Counted from the first letter of the stretch, positions 16,920 through 25,834 are shown. The stretch: DNA of 64,000 nt from Ga0077527 sp038316355 (GCA_038316355.1 JBBQAO010000002.1:62001-126000), one strand, 5' to 3'. Notes: generated by a model not told the origin, from the letters alone. Made by a program: numbers and translations.

Positions 16920-17957
16920 ATGAGAATCACCGCCATCAGCCGCATGCTCGTTGCTGTTGTCGGTCTGCTCGCCAGTGCTTCCGTGCTGGCGCAGAACGTG
17001 AAAATAACGCCGGTCGGTTCTCATCCCGGAGAACTCTGCGCGAACGACCGCGCGATCATTTTTGAGGATCCAAGCGGTGTCCGTTTTCTCTACGACCCGG
17101 CGCACAACGTCACCGGTGGCGACGATCCGCGTCTGGGCGCTATCCATCTCGTGCTGCTCAGTCACATGCACGGCGATCACGTCGGTGACCTGAAGCTGAC
17201 GGCGCCTGGCGCCGGAACCTGCGCGAACTCGGGAAGGGTGCCGGCGCCGAATTCCACGACTGCGGAAGTCGCGGCGGCGAAGAACGCTGCACTGGTAATG
17301 ACCCGCGCCATGAGCGGTTTTGTCGGCAACAAGGTCCAGGGCATCAGCGGCGGCAAGCCGATCGGCTTCTGCCCGCAAACCGGCGGCGCCACCACCGTGC
17401 CGGTTGCCACGATCTGCGCCTCGCAGACCGATCTCGGCGGTGTTTTTGTCGCGAAGACGGCAGATGCGCCCCGGGGCATCGAGATTTCGATCGTTTATGC
17501 CTCGCACGTTAACAATGCCCCGCCGGCACTGCTGTCGGAAGCGCAGCGCGCGGCGCTGCAGGCGGACGGTGCTGTCCTCGAATACGGCCCGGCGACGGGT
17601 TTCGTTGTCAAGTTCAGCAACGGACTGGTCGCCTATCTCTCGGGCGACACCGGCATCCATTCCGAGATGAAAACGGTGGTGAAAGAGTTTCACAAGGCCA
17701 CCCTTGCCGTGCTCAATCTCGGACCGAACCCGGGCATTTTCTATTCCGGTGGGCACGCGATCAATGAACTGATCCAGCCCGCATCGGTGATCCTCACCCA
17801 TCCGAACGAGCCCGTGACAGAAGGCGGAACGTTGAGACCTGCTTCGCGTACGGCGGCGTTCATCAAGCTGCTCAAGCCGCCTTCGCACCTTGCCATCAGC
17901 GGCCGTACCATGGAGTTCGACGGCAAGGGCAAGTGCGTTACAGGTTGCGCCCCCTGA
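16920..17957 (+). CDS. Exported metallo-beta-lactamase-fold hydrolase
   Basis: The 345-residue protein starts with a signal peptide ending near SVLAQN and contains the metal-binding motif LSHMHGDHVGD near residue 83, followed by SGDTGIHSEMK and ILTHPNEP, which supply further ligands of a two-metal site. It belongs to the broad MBL-fold hydrolases related to UPF0173-type proteins. It acts in the periplasm if exported; the substrate is unknown. Ribosome site CAGGAGG sits 5 bases before the ATG. It is a single-gene unit between recQ and a convergent DUF1330 gene. Confidence 0.85.
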   Translation: MRITAISRMLVAVVGLLASASVLAQNVKITPVGSHPGELCANDRAIIFEDPSGVRFLYDPAHNVTGGDDPRLGAIHLVLLSHMHGDHVGDLKLTAPGAGTCANSGRVPAPNSTTAEVAAAKNAALVMTRAMSGFVGNKVQGISGGKPIGFCPQTGGATTVPVATICASQTDLGGVFVAKTADAPRGIEISIVYASHVNNAPPALLSEAQRAALQADGAVLEYGPATGFVVKFSNGLVAYLSGDTGIHSEMKTVVKEFHKATLAVLNLGPNPGIFYSGGHAINELIQPASVILTHPNEPVTEGGTLRPASRTAAFIKLLKPPSHLAISGRTMEFDGKGKCVTGCAP

Positions 17958-17985
17958 GCCGTTAATGATCGTCGGAGGCGCGCCG

Positions 17986-18282
17986 TCAGGCGAGGCCTTC
18001 GACGATGCGCAGGTCACGTTCGACAGCGCCACCGGCCAGTTCCTTCAGCGCTGCCTGATAGGTTGGTGTGTCGTGCGCGGCCAGCGCTTGCGCCAGGCTG
18101 TCGAATTCGATGACCACCACGCGCTGCATAATGCCCGCTTCATACACTTTCGCCGCCATGCCGCGCACCAGGAAACGCCCGCCGCTGGCCTGCACCGCGG
18201 CTGGCGCCACGCTGGCGTAGCGCTTGAATGCGTCCGCATCCTTGATCGCCCGGTAACACACCACCCAGTACGCCTTGGTCAT
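17986..18282 (-). CDS. DUF1330 family protein
   Basis: A 98-residue protein starting MTKAYWVVCYRAIKDADAFKRYA, with a GGRFLVRG turn and VVIEFDSLAQALAAHDTPTYQAAL, matches the ferredoxin-like dimeric alpha-beta barrel of DUF1330. I use the internal ATG at 18282, preceded by GGGGAG, rather than the upstream ATG at 18345. Function is not established for the family. It is convergent with the preceding gene and divergent from the dioxygenase at 18481. Confidence 0.85.
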   Translation of the reverse strand: MTKAYWVVCYRAIKDADAFKRYASVAPAAVQASGGRFLVRGMAAKVYEAGIMQRVVVIEFDSLAQALAAHDTPTYQAALKELAGGAVERDLRIVEGLA

Positions 18283-18480
18283 GATTTCTCCCCGATGTTT
18301 GCCGGGACTGTCGCCCGGGAATGCCGAGTGTAGCCGTAATGGCACCGTTATTTTCAGGACCGCATTTTGTGGCTACGGGTTCGCAATGTGCACCGTCGCA
18401 TTCCGCAACCGGCAGGCACATAATGACCGGCGTACGGCGCAGCGCCGGGCAAAAGAAAATCAGCGGAGGAGCGGCAGATA

Positions 18481-19377
18481 ATGAGCATCACCGTTTATCC
18501 CGTCACGCCGGATTTTGCGGCTGAAATCGGCGATGTCGATTTATCCCGACCGTTGTCTGACGCCGATATGTCTGCGATCAAAACGGCATTCTGGAAATAC
18601 GCGGTGCTGGTGTTTCCGCAGCAGCAGTTGACGCAGGAACAGCAACTGGCATTTGCCATGTATTTCGGCACCGTCGAAACGGATCGCACACTGGATCCGA
18701 AAGCGACACCGTCGCGGTTCAGCGGCGCTTTCGCCGACATTTCCAACCTCGCCGCGGATGGCAAAATCTGGGGCGAGACCAGCCGCCAGCGCATGTACAA
18801 GGCTGGCAACAGGCTGTGGCACACCGACAGTTCATTCAAGCGCCTGCCCAGCATCTGTTCCCTGCTATACGCGGAAGCCATCGCGCCCATCGGCGGGCAT
18901 ACCGAATTCGCCGACCAGCGCGCAGCCTACGACGCGTTGGCGGAGACCACAAAAAAGAAATTGCAGGGACTGGTGGTGGAACACTGGATTGCCACTTCGC
19001 GCCGCCGCAGCGGATTTTCGGAATTCACCGAGGAAGAACAAAAACGGCTGCCGCCGGTGCCGCAGGTGCTGGTGCGCACGATTCCGCAGAATCAGCGCAA
19101 GTCGCTGTACGTGGCCTCACATGCCGGCCGTATCTGGGGCATGCAGGATGGCGAAGGCCGCGCGCTGATTGACGAACTGATCGCCCATGTCACACAACGC
19201 CAGTTCGTCTATACCCATCGCTGGCGGCCCAACGAGCTGGTGATGTGGGACAACCGCTGCACCATGCATCGCGGCACTGATTTCGACGACCTGCGCTGGG
19301 TGCGTGACATGCGCCGCGTGACCGTCAGCGATGTGGCGAACTCCTGCGAGCAGGAAGGTATTCCGATTCCCGCCTGA
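18481..19377 (+). CDS. TauD/TfdA-family Fe(II)/2-oxoglutarate dioxygenase
   Basis: The 298-residue length and sequence fit the TfdA-like branch. Iron ligands H114 and D116 are in LWHTDSSF, the distal histidine is in NRCTMHRGTDF, and the 2-oxoglutarate-binding arginine is in the C-terminal RDMRRVTV. Relatives hydroxylate phenoxyacetates, taurine, alkyl sulfates and other acids to release an aldehyde or keto acid. No transporter or regulator is attached to indicate the substrate. A ribosome site, CGGAGGAG, lies 11-18 bases upstream. Confidence 0.92.
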   Translation: MSITVYPVTPDFAAEIGDVDLSRPLSDADMSAIKTAFWKYAVLVFPQQQLTQEQQLAFAMYFGTVETDRTLDPKATPSRFSGAFADISNLAADGKIWGETSRQRMYKAGNRLWHTDSSFKRLPSICSLLYAEAIAPIGGHTEFADQRAAYDALAETTKKKLQGLVVEHWIATSRRRSGFSEFTEEEQKRLPPVPQVLVRTIPQNQRKSLYVASHAGRIWGMQDGEGRALIDELIAHVTQRQFVYTHRWRPNELVMWDNRCTMHRGTDFDDLRWVRDMRRVTVSDVANSCEQEGIPIPA

Positions 19378-19398
19378 TCACTGCATCGGCTGCGTGGA

Positions 19399-19425
19399 CA
19401 AAAAAATACCCCGCCGCAGCGGGGT
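19399..19425 (-). terminator. Rho-independent terminator of the OmpA-type lipoprotein gene
   Basis: A 7-bp stem (ACCCCGC/GCGGGGT, 19408-19425) with a 4-base loop is flanked on its left by an A-run, which is a U-run on the minus-strand transcript. It lies 26 bases after the minus-strand stop at 19451. Confidence 0.8.
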
Positions 19426-19450
19426 GAAACCTCCTCCAAGGGCGCTGTTT

Positions 19451-19951
19451 TCAGTCAGCGCAGAATTTGGTGACGGCCATCGGTTCTTTGGCGTCTTTAC
19501 CTTCCCAGAACATCAGTTTCGGGTCGAGGCCTTTTTGTGCGAGGTAAGTCTGCACGGCCTTTGCGCGCTGTTCGTCGAGATTGGCATTGTCTTCGGCTTC
19601 AAGGCGGTCGCTGTGGCCGGTGATGATTACCGAGCCAATGTTGACCGGACGCGGGTCTTTTTTGATGCCGTTCTGGACCAGGTTCACGATTTTGTCGAGT
19701 TCGGCTTTGCCGCCGGCTTTTGGCACGGCGCTGTTCTGGTCCCAGGCGCCATCGCCCTGGGCCATGGCTTTCAGCAGTACGTTGTCGCGTCCCGGCTTGG
19801 CACCGGGTTTGGCCGGCGGTTTTTCCTTGCTGCCGGTAACTTCCACGGCAACACGGCGGTTGGGCTGCAGGCAACTGACCAGTTCGGGGCTGGCGGCGCA
19901 GCCGGCAAGCAGCGCGGCCATGGCGGCGGCGCTTAAAGGCAACATTTTCAT
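19451..19951 (-). CDS. OmpA-family lipoprotein
   Basis: The 166-residue protein opens with a lipoprotein signal (MKMLPLSAAAMAALLAGCAAS, lipid on Cys18) and ends in an OmpA-like peptidoglycan-binding domain: VNIGSVIITGHSDRLEAEDNANLDEQRAKAVQTYLAQKGLDPKLM. The final FCAD cysteine and Cys27 could form a disulfide. It probably tethers the outer membrane to peptidoglycan. Single gene with its own terminator. Confidence 0.88.
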   Translation of the reverse strand: MKMLPLSAAAMAALLAGCAASPELVSCLQPNRRVAVEVTGSKEKPPAKPGAKPGRDNVLLKAMAQGDGAWDQNSAVPKAGGKAELDKIVNLVQNGIKKDPRPVNIGSVIITGHSDRLEAEDNANLDEQRAKAVQTYLAQKGLDPKLMFWEGKDAKEPMAVTKFCAD

Positions 19952-20300
19952 CGGGATTCTCCTCAGTGGATTTTTTAGAACACTCTGGTGCGGAGCGAGC
20001 CGTACCGTGCAGGGATTCTAGGGGGGCTTGGCAACGATGGCAATTACAATTGACGTTTAGGGGTTTTTGGTTCCACAAAATGGAATAAATCTATGCCGGG
20101 AGCATGAGATGCCTGGTTTACACTCGCGCAGGGGGAAATATCGTGCTGTGCGACTTCGCGGAGACCCTTAATTCGGCTTTTTTTGTCCTCAGCCTGGCCG
20201 GCATCTGGGCACAGCTGCGCAAAATAGGGGCACGCAAACACGCCACAGATGCGGGCGGGCGACCGACCGCGATCCTGTCACTGAACCAGTTCTGGATCAG

Positions 20301-20442
20301 CTTAAGGGCACCTCTATAAATTACCGTTCGCCCTGAGCTCGTCGAAGGGCCTGCTCATTAAGTGGTTGTTTTTTTATTAGCCAAAGGCTTTGACGGGTTC
20401 AGCCCGAACGGGGTTTGGTGAATTTATAGAGGTGCCCTTAAG
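20301..20442. mobile_element. MITE-like element with 22-bp terminal inverted repeats
   Basis: The arms 20301-20322 and 20421-20442 are perfect inverted copies over 22 bases (outer end CTTAAGGGCACCTC). They enclose 98 bases with no coding capacity. The interior holds a CCTGAGC..GTCGAAGG repeat (20326-20350) and a related inverted stretch near 20400. The right arm supplies the last codons and stop of the oxidase gene at 20424. No transposase is present, so it would be mobilised in trans. The rest of the 19952-20423 gap shows nothing convincing. Confidence 0.75.
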
Positions 20443-21683
20443 TCATAGGCATCGGGGCTGCGTGCGGCCATCAGCATTTCGCGTTTGACTTCGGTGATCG
20501 AGTTGGCACCAAGCATGGCCATGTCGCGGTCGATTTCATCGTGCAAGAGCCGGATCGCATGGCGCACACCGGTTTCGCCGGCAACGGCTGCGGCATAGAG
20601 CATCGGCCGGCCGACAAACACAAACTTGGCACCCAATGCCAGCGCCTTCAGCACATCGGTGCCACGGCGCACGCCGCTGTCCATCATCACCGTCATATTG
20701 CCGGCCGAAGCGACGATGCCGGGCAGCACACGCAACGGCGAGGTTGCCGAGTCGAGCTGGCGGCCGCCGTGGTTGGACACGATGATACCGTCGCAGCCGT
20801 GTTCACGCGCGATCACCGCGTCGCGCTTGTCGAGTATGCCCTTGATCACCAGCTTGCCCTTCCACAGCCGGCGCATCAGCGCGACATGTTCCCAGTTCAG
20901 GTGGTCGCGGTTGGCGCGTTCGCGCACGGCGGTGCGCGATACCAGCGGCGTGCGTTTGCCCATGTTCTCGAAATGCGGCATGCCCTGCGTGAAATAAGTG
21001 CGCAGCGCCGTGCCAATGAGCCAGCTTGGCCGTGCCAGGCATTGCAGCGCGAGCCGCAGGTTCGGGCGCAGCGGTGCGTTGTAGCCGTTGCGCACGTTGT
21101 TTTCACGATTCGAGCCCACGGGAATGTCGACAGTCAGCACCAGCGTGTCGTAACCGGCCTTGGCCACGCGTTCGACGAGCTCGGTGATCGCCTGCTCTTC
21201 ACCGGGCAGGTAGGCCTGAAACCAGGTGTGCTGCGGCGCGGCCTTGCGTATGGTTTCCAGCGGGGTCAGTGATGCGCCGCTCAAAATCATGGGGATGTTG
21301 CGCGCTGCGGCAGCGTTGGCCAGCGCGAGGTCGCCTTGGTACGCGGCCAGCGAAGTGCCGCCCATCGGTGAAATGCCGAACGGCGAGTCGTAAGTGCGAC
21401 CGAACAACTGTGTTGTCTGCGAACGCTGCGACACATTGACCAGCATCCGCGGCACCAGCGCGAGATCGTCAAACACCGAGCGGTTCCAGTCGAGCGTCAC
21501 GTTGCGCTCGACACCGCCAGACACATAACCGTAGATCGGGCGCGGTATGTAACGCCGCGCGGGCGCCTCGAAGTCTTCCAGCGCCAGCATCAAGCGCAGT
21601 GAGGACGGGGCGGCGGCGCTGATCAGGTGCGGTGCGGCGCGGTCTGCAGAGGACAGCGCTGATGTGTTTGCGGCGTTGGACAT
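20424..21683 (-). CDS. FMN-dependent alpha-hydroxyacid oxidase/dehydrogenase (LldD type)
   Basis: The protein has 419 residues from the ATG at 21683; an upstream ATG at 21746 adds an unlikely extension. Family features are RMLVNVSQRSQTTQLFG, PFGISPMGGTSLA, LTVDIPVGSNRENNVRNG, VIKGILDKRDAVIAREHGCDGIIVSNHGGRQLDSA (catalytic His and Arg) and the phosphate-binding MDSGVRRGTDVLKALALGAKFVFVGRP. It oxidises an L-2-hydroxyacid such as lactate, glycolate or mandelate with FMN. The C-terminus LRAPL-stop is encoded by the arm of the mobile element at 20301-20442, so the native tail was probably replaced. Confidence 0.92.
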   Translation of the reverse strand: MSNAANTSALSSADRAAPHLISAAAPSSLRLMLALEDFEAPARRYIPRPIYGYVSGGVERNVTLDWNRSVFDDLALVPRMLVNVSQRSQTTQLFGRTYDSPFGISPMGGTSLAAYQGDLALANAAAARNIPMILSGASLTPLETIRKAAPQHTWFQAYLPGEEQAITELVERVAKAGYDTLVLTVDIPVGSNRENNVRNGYNAPLRPNLRLALQCLARPSWLIGTALRTYFTQGMPHFENMGKRTPLVSRTAVRERANRDHLNWEHVALMRRLWKGKLVIKGILDKRDAVIAREHGCDGIIVSNHGGRQLDSATSPLRVLPGIVASAGNMTVMMDSGVRRGTDVLKALALGAKFVFVGRPMLYAAAVAGETGVRHAIRLLHDEIDRDMAMLGANSITEVKREMLMAARSPDAYDLRAPL

Positions 21684-21870
21684 GGCGGTTCTCGCAAGGT
21701 AACTATTGAACGGGCGAGGGTAGTTGAAGGCGCTTCCATCAGTCAATTTGGATGCATGGAGTGTGGACTTTACGCGCGCCGGTGTTGCGTTCGCATGGTG
21801 TAATCTGCGCGGACTGAATCACAACTACTGTTGGTGAGTGCTGTATCAATACCTGTTCTGGGAGGCGCAG

Positions 21871-22377
21871 ATGGGCATCATTGTCCGGCCTGCGGCTGCA
21901 GGCGGTATCGCGCGCGTGCTGGCAAATTACGCCCGGCACGTGTGGCACGGCACCGGGTCATTCGAGGAAATTCCGCCGGATCTGGCCGAGATGCAGCGTC
22001 GCCGCGATACCGTGCTGGCCGCGGGGCTGCCGTACCTGGCGGCAGAACATGACGGCGTAATTACCGGCTGGGCCTACGCCGGGCTTTATCGGTCACGCAC
22101 CGCATATCGCCATACTGCAGAGGATTCAGTGTACATCGCGCCGCAAGCTGCCGGCCCCGGCGCGGGCCGCGCCTTGTTGGCGCAGGTCATCGCCTCATCT
22201 GCGGCGGCCGGTTATCGCGAACTGGTGGCGGTGATCGGTGACAGCGGCAATACGGCGTCGGTCGGATTGCATCGTGCGCTCGGTTTTCGCGACATCGGCA
22301 CGCTGCGCAACGTCGGACTGAAATTCGGACGCTGGCTCGATACGGTGATCATGCAGCGCACGTTCAGCCGTGGCTAA
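21871..22377 (+). CDS. GNAT acetyltransferase, phosphinothricin/methionine sulfoximine type
   Basis: The protein has 168 residues from the ATG at 21871, which follows GGGAGG. GNAT motifs are DSVYIAPQAAGPGAGRALLAQV (acetyl-CoA loop) and GDSGNTASVGLHRALGFRDIGTLRNVGLKFGRWLDTVIMQR, close to the Pat/MnaT group that acetylates glutamate-analogue inhibitors. Cytoplasmic. Its stop overlaps the stop of the opposite gene by 4 bases. Confidence 0.87.
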   Translation: MGIIVRPAAAGGIARVLANYARHVWHGTGSFEEIPPDLAEMQRRRDTVLAAGLPYLAAEHDGVITGWAYAGLYRSRTAYRHTAEDSVYIAPQAAGPGAGRALLAQVIASSAAAGYRELVAVIGDSGNTASVGLHRALGFRDIGTLRNVGLKFGRWLDTVIMQRTFSRG

Positions 22378-22628
22378 CGCTTTTCTGCAGCGACCTTGCC
22401 CTGAGGAGTGAGGTAGATGCGGTAACGGTTTTTGTCGCTGCAGGTCGCAATGTAATCGCGGTTGGCCTGGGTCACGACGTTCACCACCTGGCCGCAGGGC
22501 AAACCGAGCAGCGAGATCGTTGAGGTCAGGTCCTTGGCTAGCGCGTCGTTTTCCGCCGCGATGGCCGGTGCCGCCAACAACATCGATACTGCCAGGATCA
22601 GCGCCTGGTTCCGGATTTTTGAATTCAT
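22374..22628 (-). CDS. Small exported protein of unknown function
   Basis: The protein has 84 residues from an ATG at 22628 that follows AAGGAAG. A signal peptide (MNSKIRNQALILAVSMLLAAPAIAA) precedes a short mature part with two cysteines (LGLPCGQVV, IATCSDKN), likely a periplasmic disulfide, and the tail YRIYLTPQGKVAAEKR. It follows the lipoprotein gene at 22651-23391 on the same strand with a 22-base gap, so the two are probably co-transcribed. I do not recognise the family. Confidence 0.72.
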   Translation of the reverse strand: MNSKIRNQALILAVSMLLAAPAIAAENDALAKDLTSTISLLGLPCGQVVNVVTQANRDYIATCSDKNRYRIYLTPQGKVAAEKR

Positions 22629-22650
22629 GTTGGGCTTCCTTTTGCCAGAC

Positions 22651-23391
22651 TCAGAGTTTTGCAAACTTTACCGGATCGGAGAGCACGCCCCAGATGGCTT
22701 CGCGTGATCCCATGATCTCGCCAGCCAGCGAGGGGTCGCCGTTTTTCAGCACATCATTCACCTTCAGCAGCAGCTGATCGTAACTCTGCCGCAGTTGCGC
22801 AAGCGCCGTCTTGCCGTCCCTCTGGTGATAGGCCTTGAAACGCTTCAGCAAATCATCGACCTGGTTTTTCAGTGCAATCTTGGTGAACACGCCAATGGCA
22901 TCGGTGTCTTTGAGGCGTTGTTCCAGCGCGTCCAGATCGAGGGCGGCCCGCGCCGGTGCCGTGGCTGGCTGCTGCGGCAGCGGTGCACGTACCACAGGAA
23001 CGGCCGCCTTGGCCGGCGGCGCTGCCGGCTTGTCGACCGCAACGCTGGTGACGGGCGCAGTTGCGGGAGCGACGGGCTGTGCCGGCGGTACTGCAGTAAT
23101 TTCCGGCGACTTCGCAACGGGTGCTGCAGGAATGGCCGGCCGCACTGCGGCAACCGGCACTTCCGGCACCACCTCGGGCAACGGAGGGAGGCGCTCGATG
23201 ATGACCGTGCCGCCCGGCGTGTCGATACTCAGCGGTTGCGCTGCCGTGCCGGGTTTCTGCGGATCAGGCGGCAGTCGCTCAACGACGACAGTGCCGCCCT
23301 GCATCGTCGTACTGACCGGCTCGGTGCGGCTGCCGGCGCAACCGGCCAGCGGCAGCAGCAAAAGGACGGCGATGATGTAGGGTTTTGGCAT
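22651..23391 (-). CDS. Proline/alanine-rich lipoprotein
   Basis: The 246-residue protein has a lipobox (LLLPLAGCAGS, lipid Cys18). Two near-repeats follow (GGTVVVERLPPDP and GGTVIIERLPPLP), then a Pro/Ala/Val-rich linker from about 75 to 150. The C-terminal helical domain of about 90 residues contains LEQRLKDTDAIGVFTKIALKNQVDDLLKRFKAYH and a conserved-looking KNGDPSLAGEIMGSREAIWGVLSDPVKFAKL. The linker suggests an envelope-spanning role. Function unknown; divergent from the S4-domain gene. Confidence 0.78.
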   Translation of the reverse strand: MPKPYIIAVLLLLPLAGCAGSRTEPVSTTMQGGTVVVERLPPDPQKPGTAAQPLSIDTPGGTVIIERLPPLPEVVPEVPVAAVRPAIPAAPVAKSPEITAVPPAQPVAPATAPVTSVAVDKPAAPPAKAAVPVVRAPLPQQPATAPARAALDLDALEQRLKDTDAIGVFTKIALKNQVDDLLKRFKAYHQRDGKTALAQLRQSYDQLLLKVNDVLKNGDPSLAGEIMGSREAIWGVLSDPVKFAKL

Positions 23392-23530
23392 ATATCTCTA
23401 TAACATGATCATGCGTCGGCGGTCCTGCTTTCCCGACAGCGGCTATATCATATCGAACACAGTGCCGGCTAATGGTTCCCGCGCATCGCGGTTCCAGTAT
23501 CATGTTTGCGCATCAATAATCAGGAATCCC

Positions 23531-23749
23531 GTGGAAATCCGCCAATTTCAACTCAAGGACGAGCATGTCCGGCTCTGCGATTTGCTGAAGCTCGTCGGCA
23601 TCGCCGACAGCGGTGGCCGGGGTAAACATCTGGTGGCCGACGGCGAAGTCACCGTGGACGGCCAGCCGGAAAGTCGCAAGACCGCAAAAATCCGTGCCGG
23701 GCAGACCGTGCAATGCCACGACGTGCAGGTCATCGTGCTGGCGAAATAA
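23531..23749 (+). CDS. S4-domain RNA-binding protein (YbcJ-like)
   Basis: The 72-residue protein starts at a GTG (23531) downstream of an AGGA site; there is open frame upstream but no family similarity. The sequence HVRLCDLLKLVGIADSGGRGKHLVADGEVTVDGQPESRKTAKIRAGQTVQ is a complete S4 fold as in E. coli YbcJ, a small protein thought to bind structured RNA. It lies 25 bases upstream of slyX and probably shares its transcript. Confidence 0.88.
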   Translation: MEIRQFQLKDEHVRLCDLLKLVGIADSGGRGKHLVADGEVTVDGQPESRKTAKIRAGQTVQCHDVQVIVLAK

Positions 23750-23774
23750 GGGCGAAACAGGATCTGGAGTGGCC

Positions 23775-23975
23775 ATGGATACACGCCTGTCCGAAATCGA
23801 AATCAAGCTGAGTTTCAGCGAAGATCTGCTGGAAGAGCTGAATCGCATCGTTGCCCGCCAGCAGCAACAGATTGCCGGCCTCGAACAACAACTGCGCGAA
23901 CTGCGCCTGCAAATGCAGCGCAACCAGCCTGCGGAGGACGGCGGTACCGGGCATGAAATCCCGCCGCACTATTGA
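23775..23975 (+). CDS. slyX: SlyX family protein
   Basis: The 66-residue protein begins MDTRLSEIEIKLSFSEDLLEELNRIVARQQQQIAGLEQQLRELR, the family's coiled coil, and ends in the typical IPPHY. Function is unknown. The start at 23775 is fixed by the family N-terminus. It is closely followed by the CubicO-type hydrolase, suggesting a small operon. Confidence 0.93.
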   Translation: MDTRLSEIEIKLSFSEDLLEELNRIVARQQQQIAGLEQQLRELRLQMQRNQPAEDGGTGHEIPPHY

Positions 23976-23995
23976 CAGGATTGACAGGAAAACGC

Positions 23996-25222
23996 ATGAA
24001 CAAACCGGAAATTTTGCATCGTCCACCGCTGCCGGTCGCTGAAGCGCAGGCCCTGGGCTTTGCACCGGAACGCCTGCCGCGCATTGCCGCGGTACTGAAT
24101 GCCGAGATCTCGCGCAATGCGCTGCCCGGCGCGGTGCTGATGATTGCCCGCCGCGGCAAGCTGGCGTACTGCGAAACCTTCGGCCACCTCGATCCGGCAG
24201 CACGTACCGCGATGCCTGCCGATGCGCTTTTCAGCATTGCGTCGATGACCAAGCCGCTGGTGACGGTGGGTGCGCTGATGCTTGCCGAAGAAGGGCGGCT
24301 CGGCGTCAACGAAACCGTCGGCAAGTATCTGCCGCAGCTCGCGCGAATGCAGGTCAATCCGCCGCAATGCGACGGCAGCGCCGGTTCGCCGGTGGTGGCG
24401 GTCAACCGCCAGATGACCCTTGAAGACCTGATGCGCCACACCGCCGGTCTGAGTTACGGCCGCGGTGACAAGGCGCTGTATGCGCGTTATCCGTTTTCGT
24501 CGGATGTGGCATCGACAAAATGGACGGGCAGGGAATTTCTCGCTCAGCTTGCGGCGCTGCCGCTGCATTATCAGCCGGGTTCGATGTGGGAGTACAGCCT
24601 GGGCCTCGACGTGCTGGGCCTGGTCGTTGAGGCTGTGACCGGCATGCCGCTGGCGAAATATCTGGATGAAAAACTGTTCAAGCCGCTGCAGATGCCGGAC
24701 ACGGTGTTCACCGTGCCTGCAGGTGCAGTGGCGCGCTATGCCAAAGCGCTGCCGCTGGATCCGCTGACGCAGCAGCCGCAGACCTTGCGCGACGGCACTA
24801 CGCCGCACAAATTCGACTGCGGCGGCGGTTGCGCGGTATCGACCGCTGCGGATTACCTGCGTTTTGCGCAGATGCTGTTGAACGGCGGTGAACTCGACGG
24901 TGTGCGTGTGTTGTCGCGCAAGACCGTGGAGTTCATGACCACCGACCATCTCGGCCCCGAGGTCGATCTGTCGAAACTCAATGACTATCCCAACATCCGT
25001 GGTTACGGTTTCGGTCTGGGTGTCGCCGTACGGCGCAGTGCAGGGCGCGGCGGCATGCCGGGTTCGGCCGGTGAATTCCATTGGGCCGGCTCAACCGGCA
25101 CTTATTTCTGGGTCGATCCCGCCGAAGAACTGGTGACGGTGTTCATGGCCCATGCGCCGGGGGCCATTCGTTATTACCACCGGCAACTGCTGCACGCGCT
25201 GGTGCTGCAGGCCCTGGTTTAG
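23996..25222 (+). CDS. Beta-lactamase-fold serine hydrolase (CubicO/EstB type)
   Basis: The 408-residue protein carries the SxxK motif in FSIASMTKPLVTVG (nucleophile Ser at about 77), HTAGLSYG, and a YSLGLDVLG segment at the place of the class C tyrosine. The C-terminal HWAGSTGTYFWVDP corresponds to the third motif (normally KTG or W/HxG). Such proteins are usually esterases or peptidases rather than true beta-lactamases. No signal peptide, so probably cytoplasmic. I use the ATG at 23996 after CAGGAA. Confidence 0.88.
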   Translation: MNKPEILHRPPLPVAEAQALGFAPERLPRIAAVLNAEISRNALPGAVLMIARRGKLAYCETFGHLDPAARTAMPADALFSIASMTKPLVTVGALMLAEEGRLGVNETVGKYLPQLARMQVNPPQCDGSAGSPVVAVNRQMTLEDLMRHTAGLSYGRGDKALYARYPFSSDVASTKWTGREFLAQLAALPLHYQPGSMWEYSLGLDVLGLVVEAVTGMPLAKYLDEKLFKPLQMPDTVFTVPAGAVARYAKALPLDPLTQQPQTLRDGTTPHKFDCGGGCAVSTAADYLRFAQMLLNGGELDGVRVLSRKTVEFMTTDHLGPEVDLSKLNDYPNIRGYGFGLGVAVRRSAGRGGMPGSAGEFHWAGSTGTYFWVDPAEELVTVFMAHAPGAIRYYHRQLLHALVLQALV

Positions 25223-25317
25223 GCGGGATGGCAGGGTGGTGATGCAGGGGCGTTGGCTGCTCAGGCTAAGCCGTTGTTTTAATTGAAGGATGGTCCGTAC
25301 AGTGCGATAATGCAGGC

Positions 25318-25731
25318 ATGAACGATTCACAACCTCCATCCCAATCCCCGCGGGCGCGCATGCAGGAACTGCTGGCGATCCCGGATCGCAACCGTACCGA
25401 CGCCGAGTGGGACGAACTCAACGAGCTGGAAATCGCACTCGCTTCCGGTAATCGTCCCGGCGCGCCTGAACCGCAATCGCGCTCGATCCACCAACGCCAG
25501 AACAGCGGCGGCGCCGGTCGCATGCAGCAACCCGGTGGCGGTAACCGTCCGCAAGGCCAGAACAAAGGCCCGGGCGGTGTTGCTGGCGGGAAAAAATTCC
25601 ATAAGCGGCCCGGCAAACGCCGTGGCGGCGGCGGTGGTGGTGGCAATGGCGGCGCTGCTGGCGGTAATAATGGTGGCAACGGCAACGGCAACAGCAGTGG
25701 CGGTGGTGGTACTCCGCCGCAGGCGCAGTAA
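25318..25731 (+). CDS. Small protein with a Gly/Asn-rich low-complexity tail
   Basis: The 137-residue protein has a folded-looking N-terminus (residues about 13-43, MQELLAIPDRNRTDAEWDELNELEIALA). A basic Gln/Gly-rich linker leads to a C-terminal half made largely of Gly, Asn and Arg (KRRGGGGGGGNGG). The basic tail suggests nucleic-acid binding or phase-separating behaviour, but this is inference only. A clear terminator follows at 25766. No family recognised. Confidence 0.7.
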   Translation: MNDSQPPSQSPRARMQELLAIPDRNRTDAEWDELNELEIALASGNRPGAPEPQSRSIHQRQNSGGAGRMQQPGGGNRPQGQNKGPGGVAGGKKFHKRPGKRRGGGGGGGNGGAAGGNNGGNGNGNSSGGGGTPPQAQ

Positions 25732-25765
25732 CCCTCTCGCGCAACACGCGCACTGCGCAGTTGCC

Positions 25766-25798
25766 GCGGCGGCTTTATCCCGCCGCTTGTTTTTCTGT
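25766..25798 (+). terminator. Rho-independent terminator
   Basis: A 7-bp stem (GCGGCGG/CCGCCGC) with a 7-base loop is followed by TTGTTTTTCTGT. It lies 34 bases after the Gly-rich protein's stop. Confidence 0.8.
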
Positions 25799-25834
25799 TC
25801 TATTTTCCCGTTCTAATTTCCGGAACCCGTTCCC

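Noticed and set aside
20104..20319. A 71-codon ORF between the OmpA-type lipoprotein and the MITE
   Set aside because: It has no ribosome site or similarity, and its 3' end runs into the inverted repeat of the mobile element.
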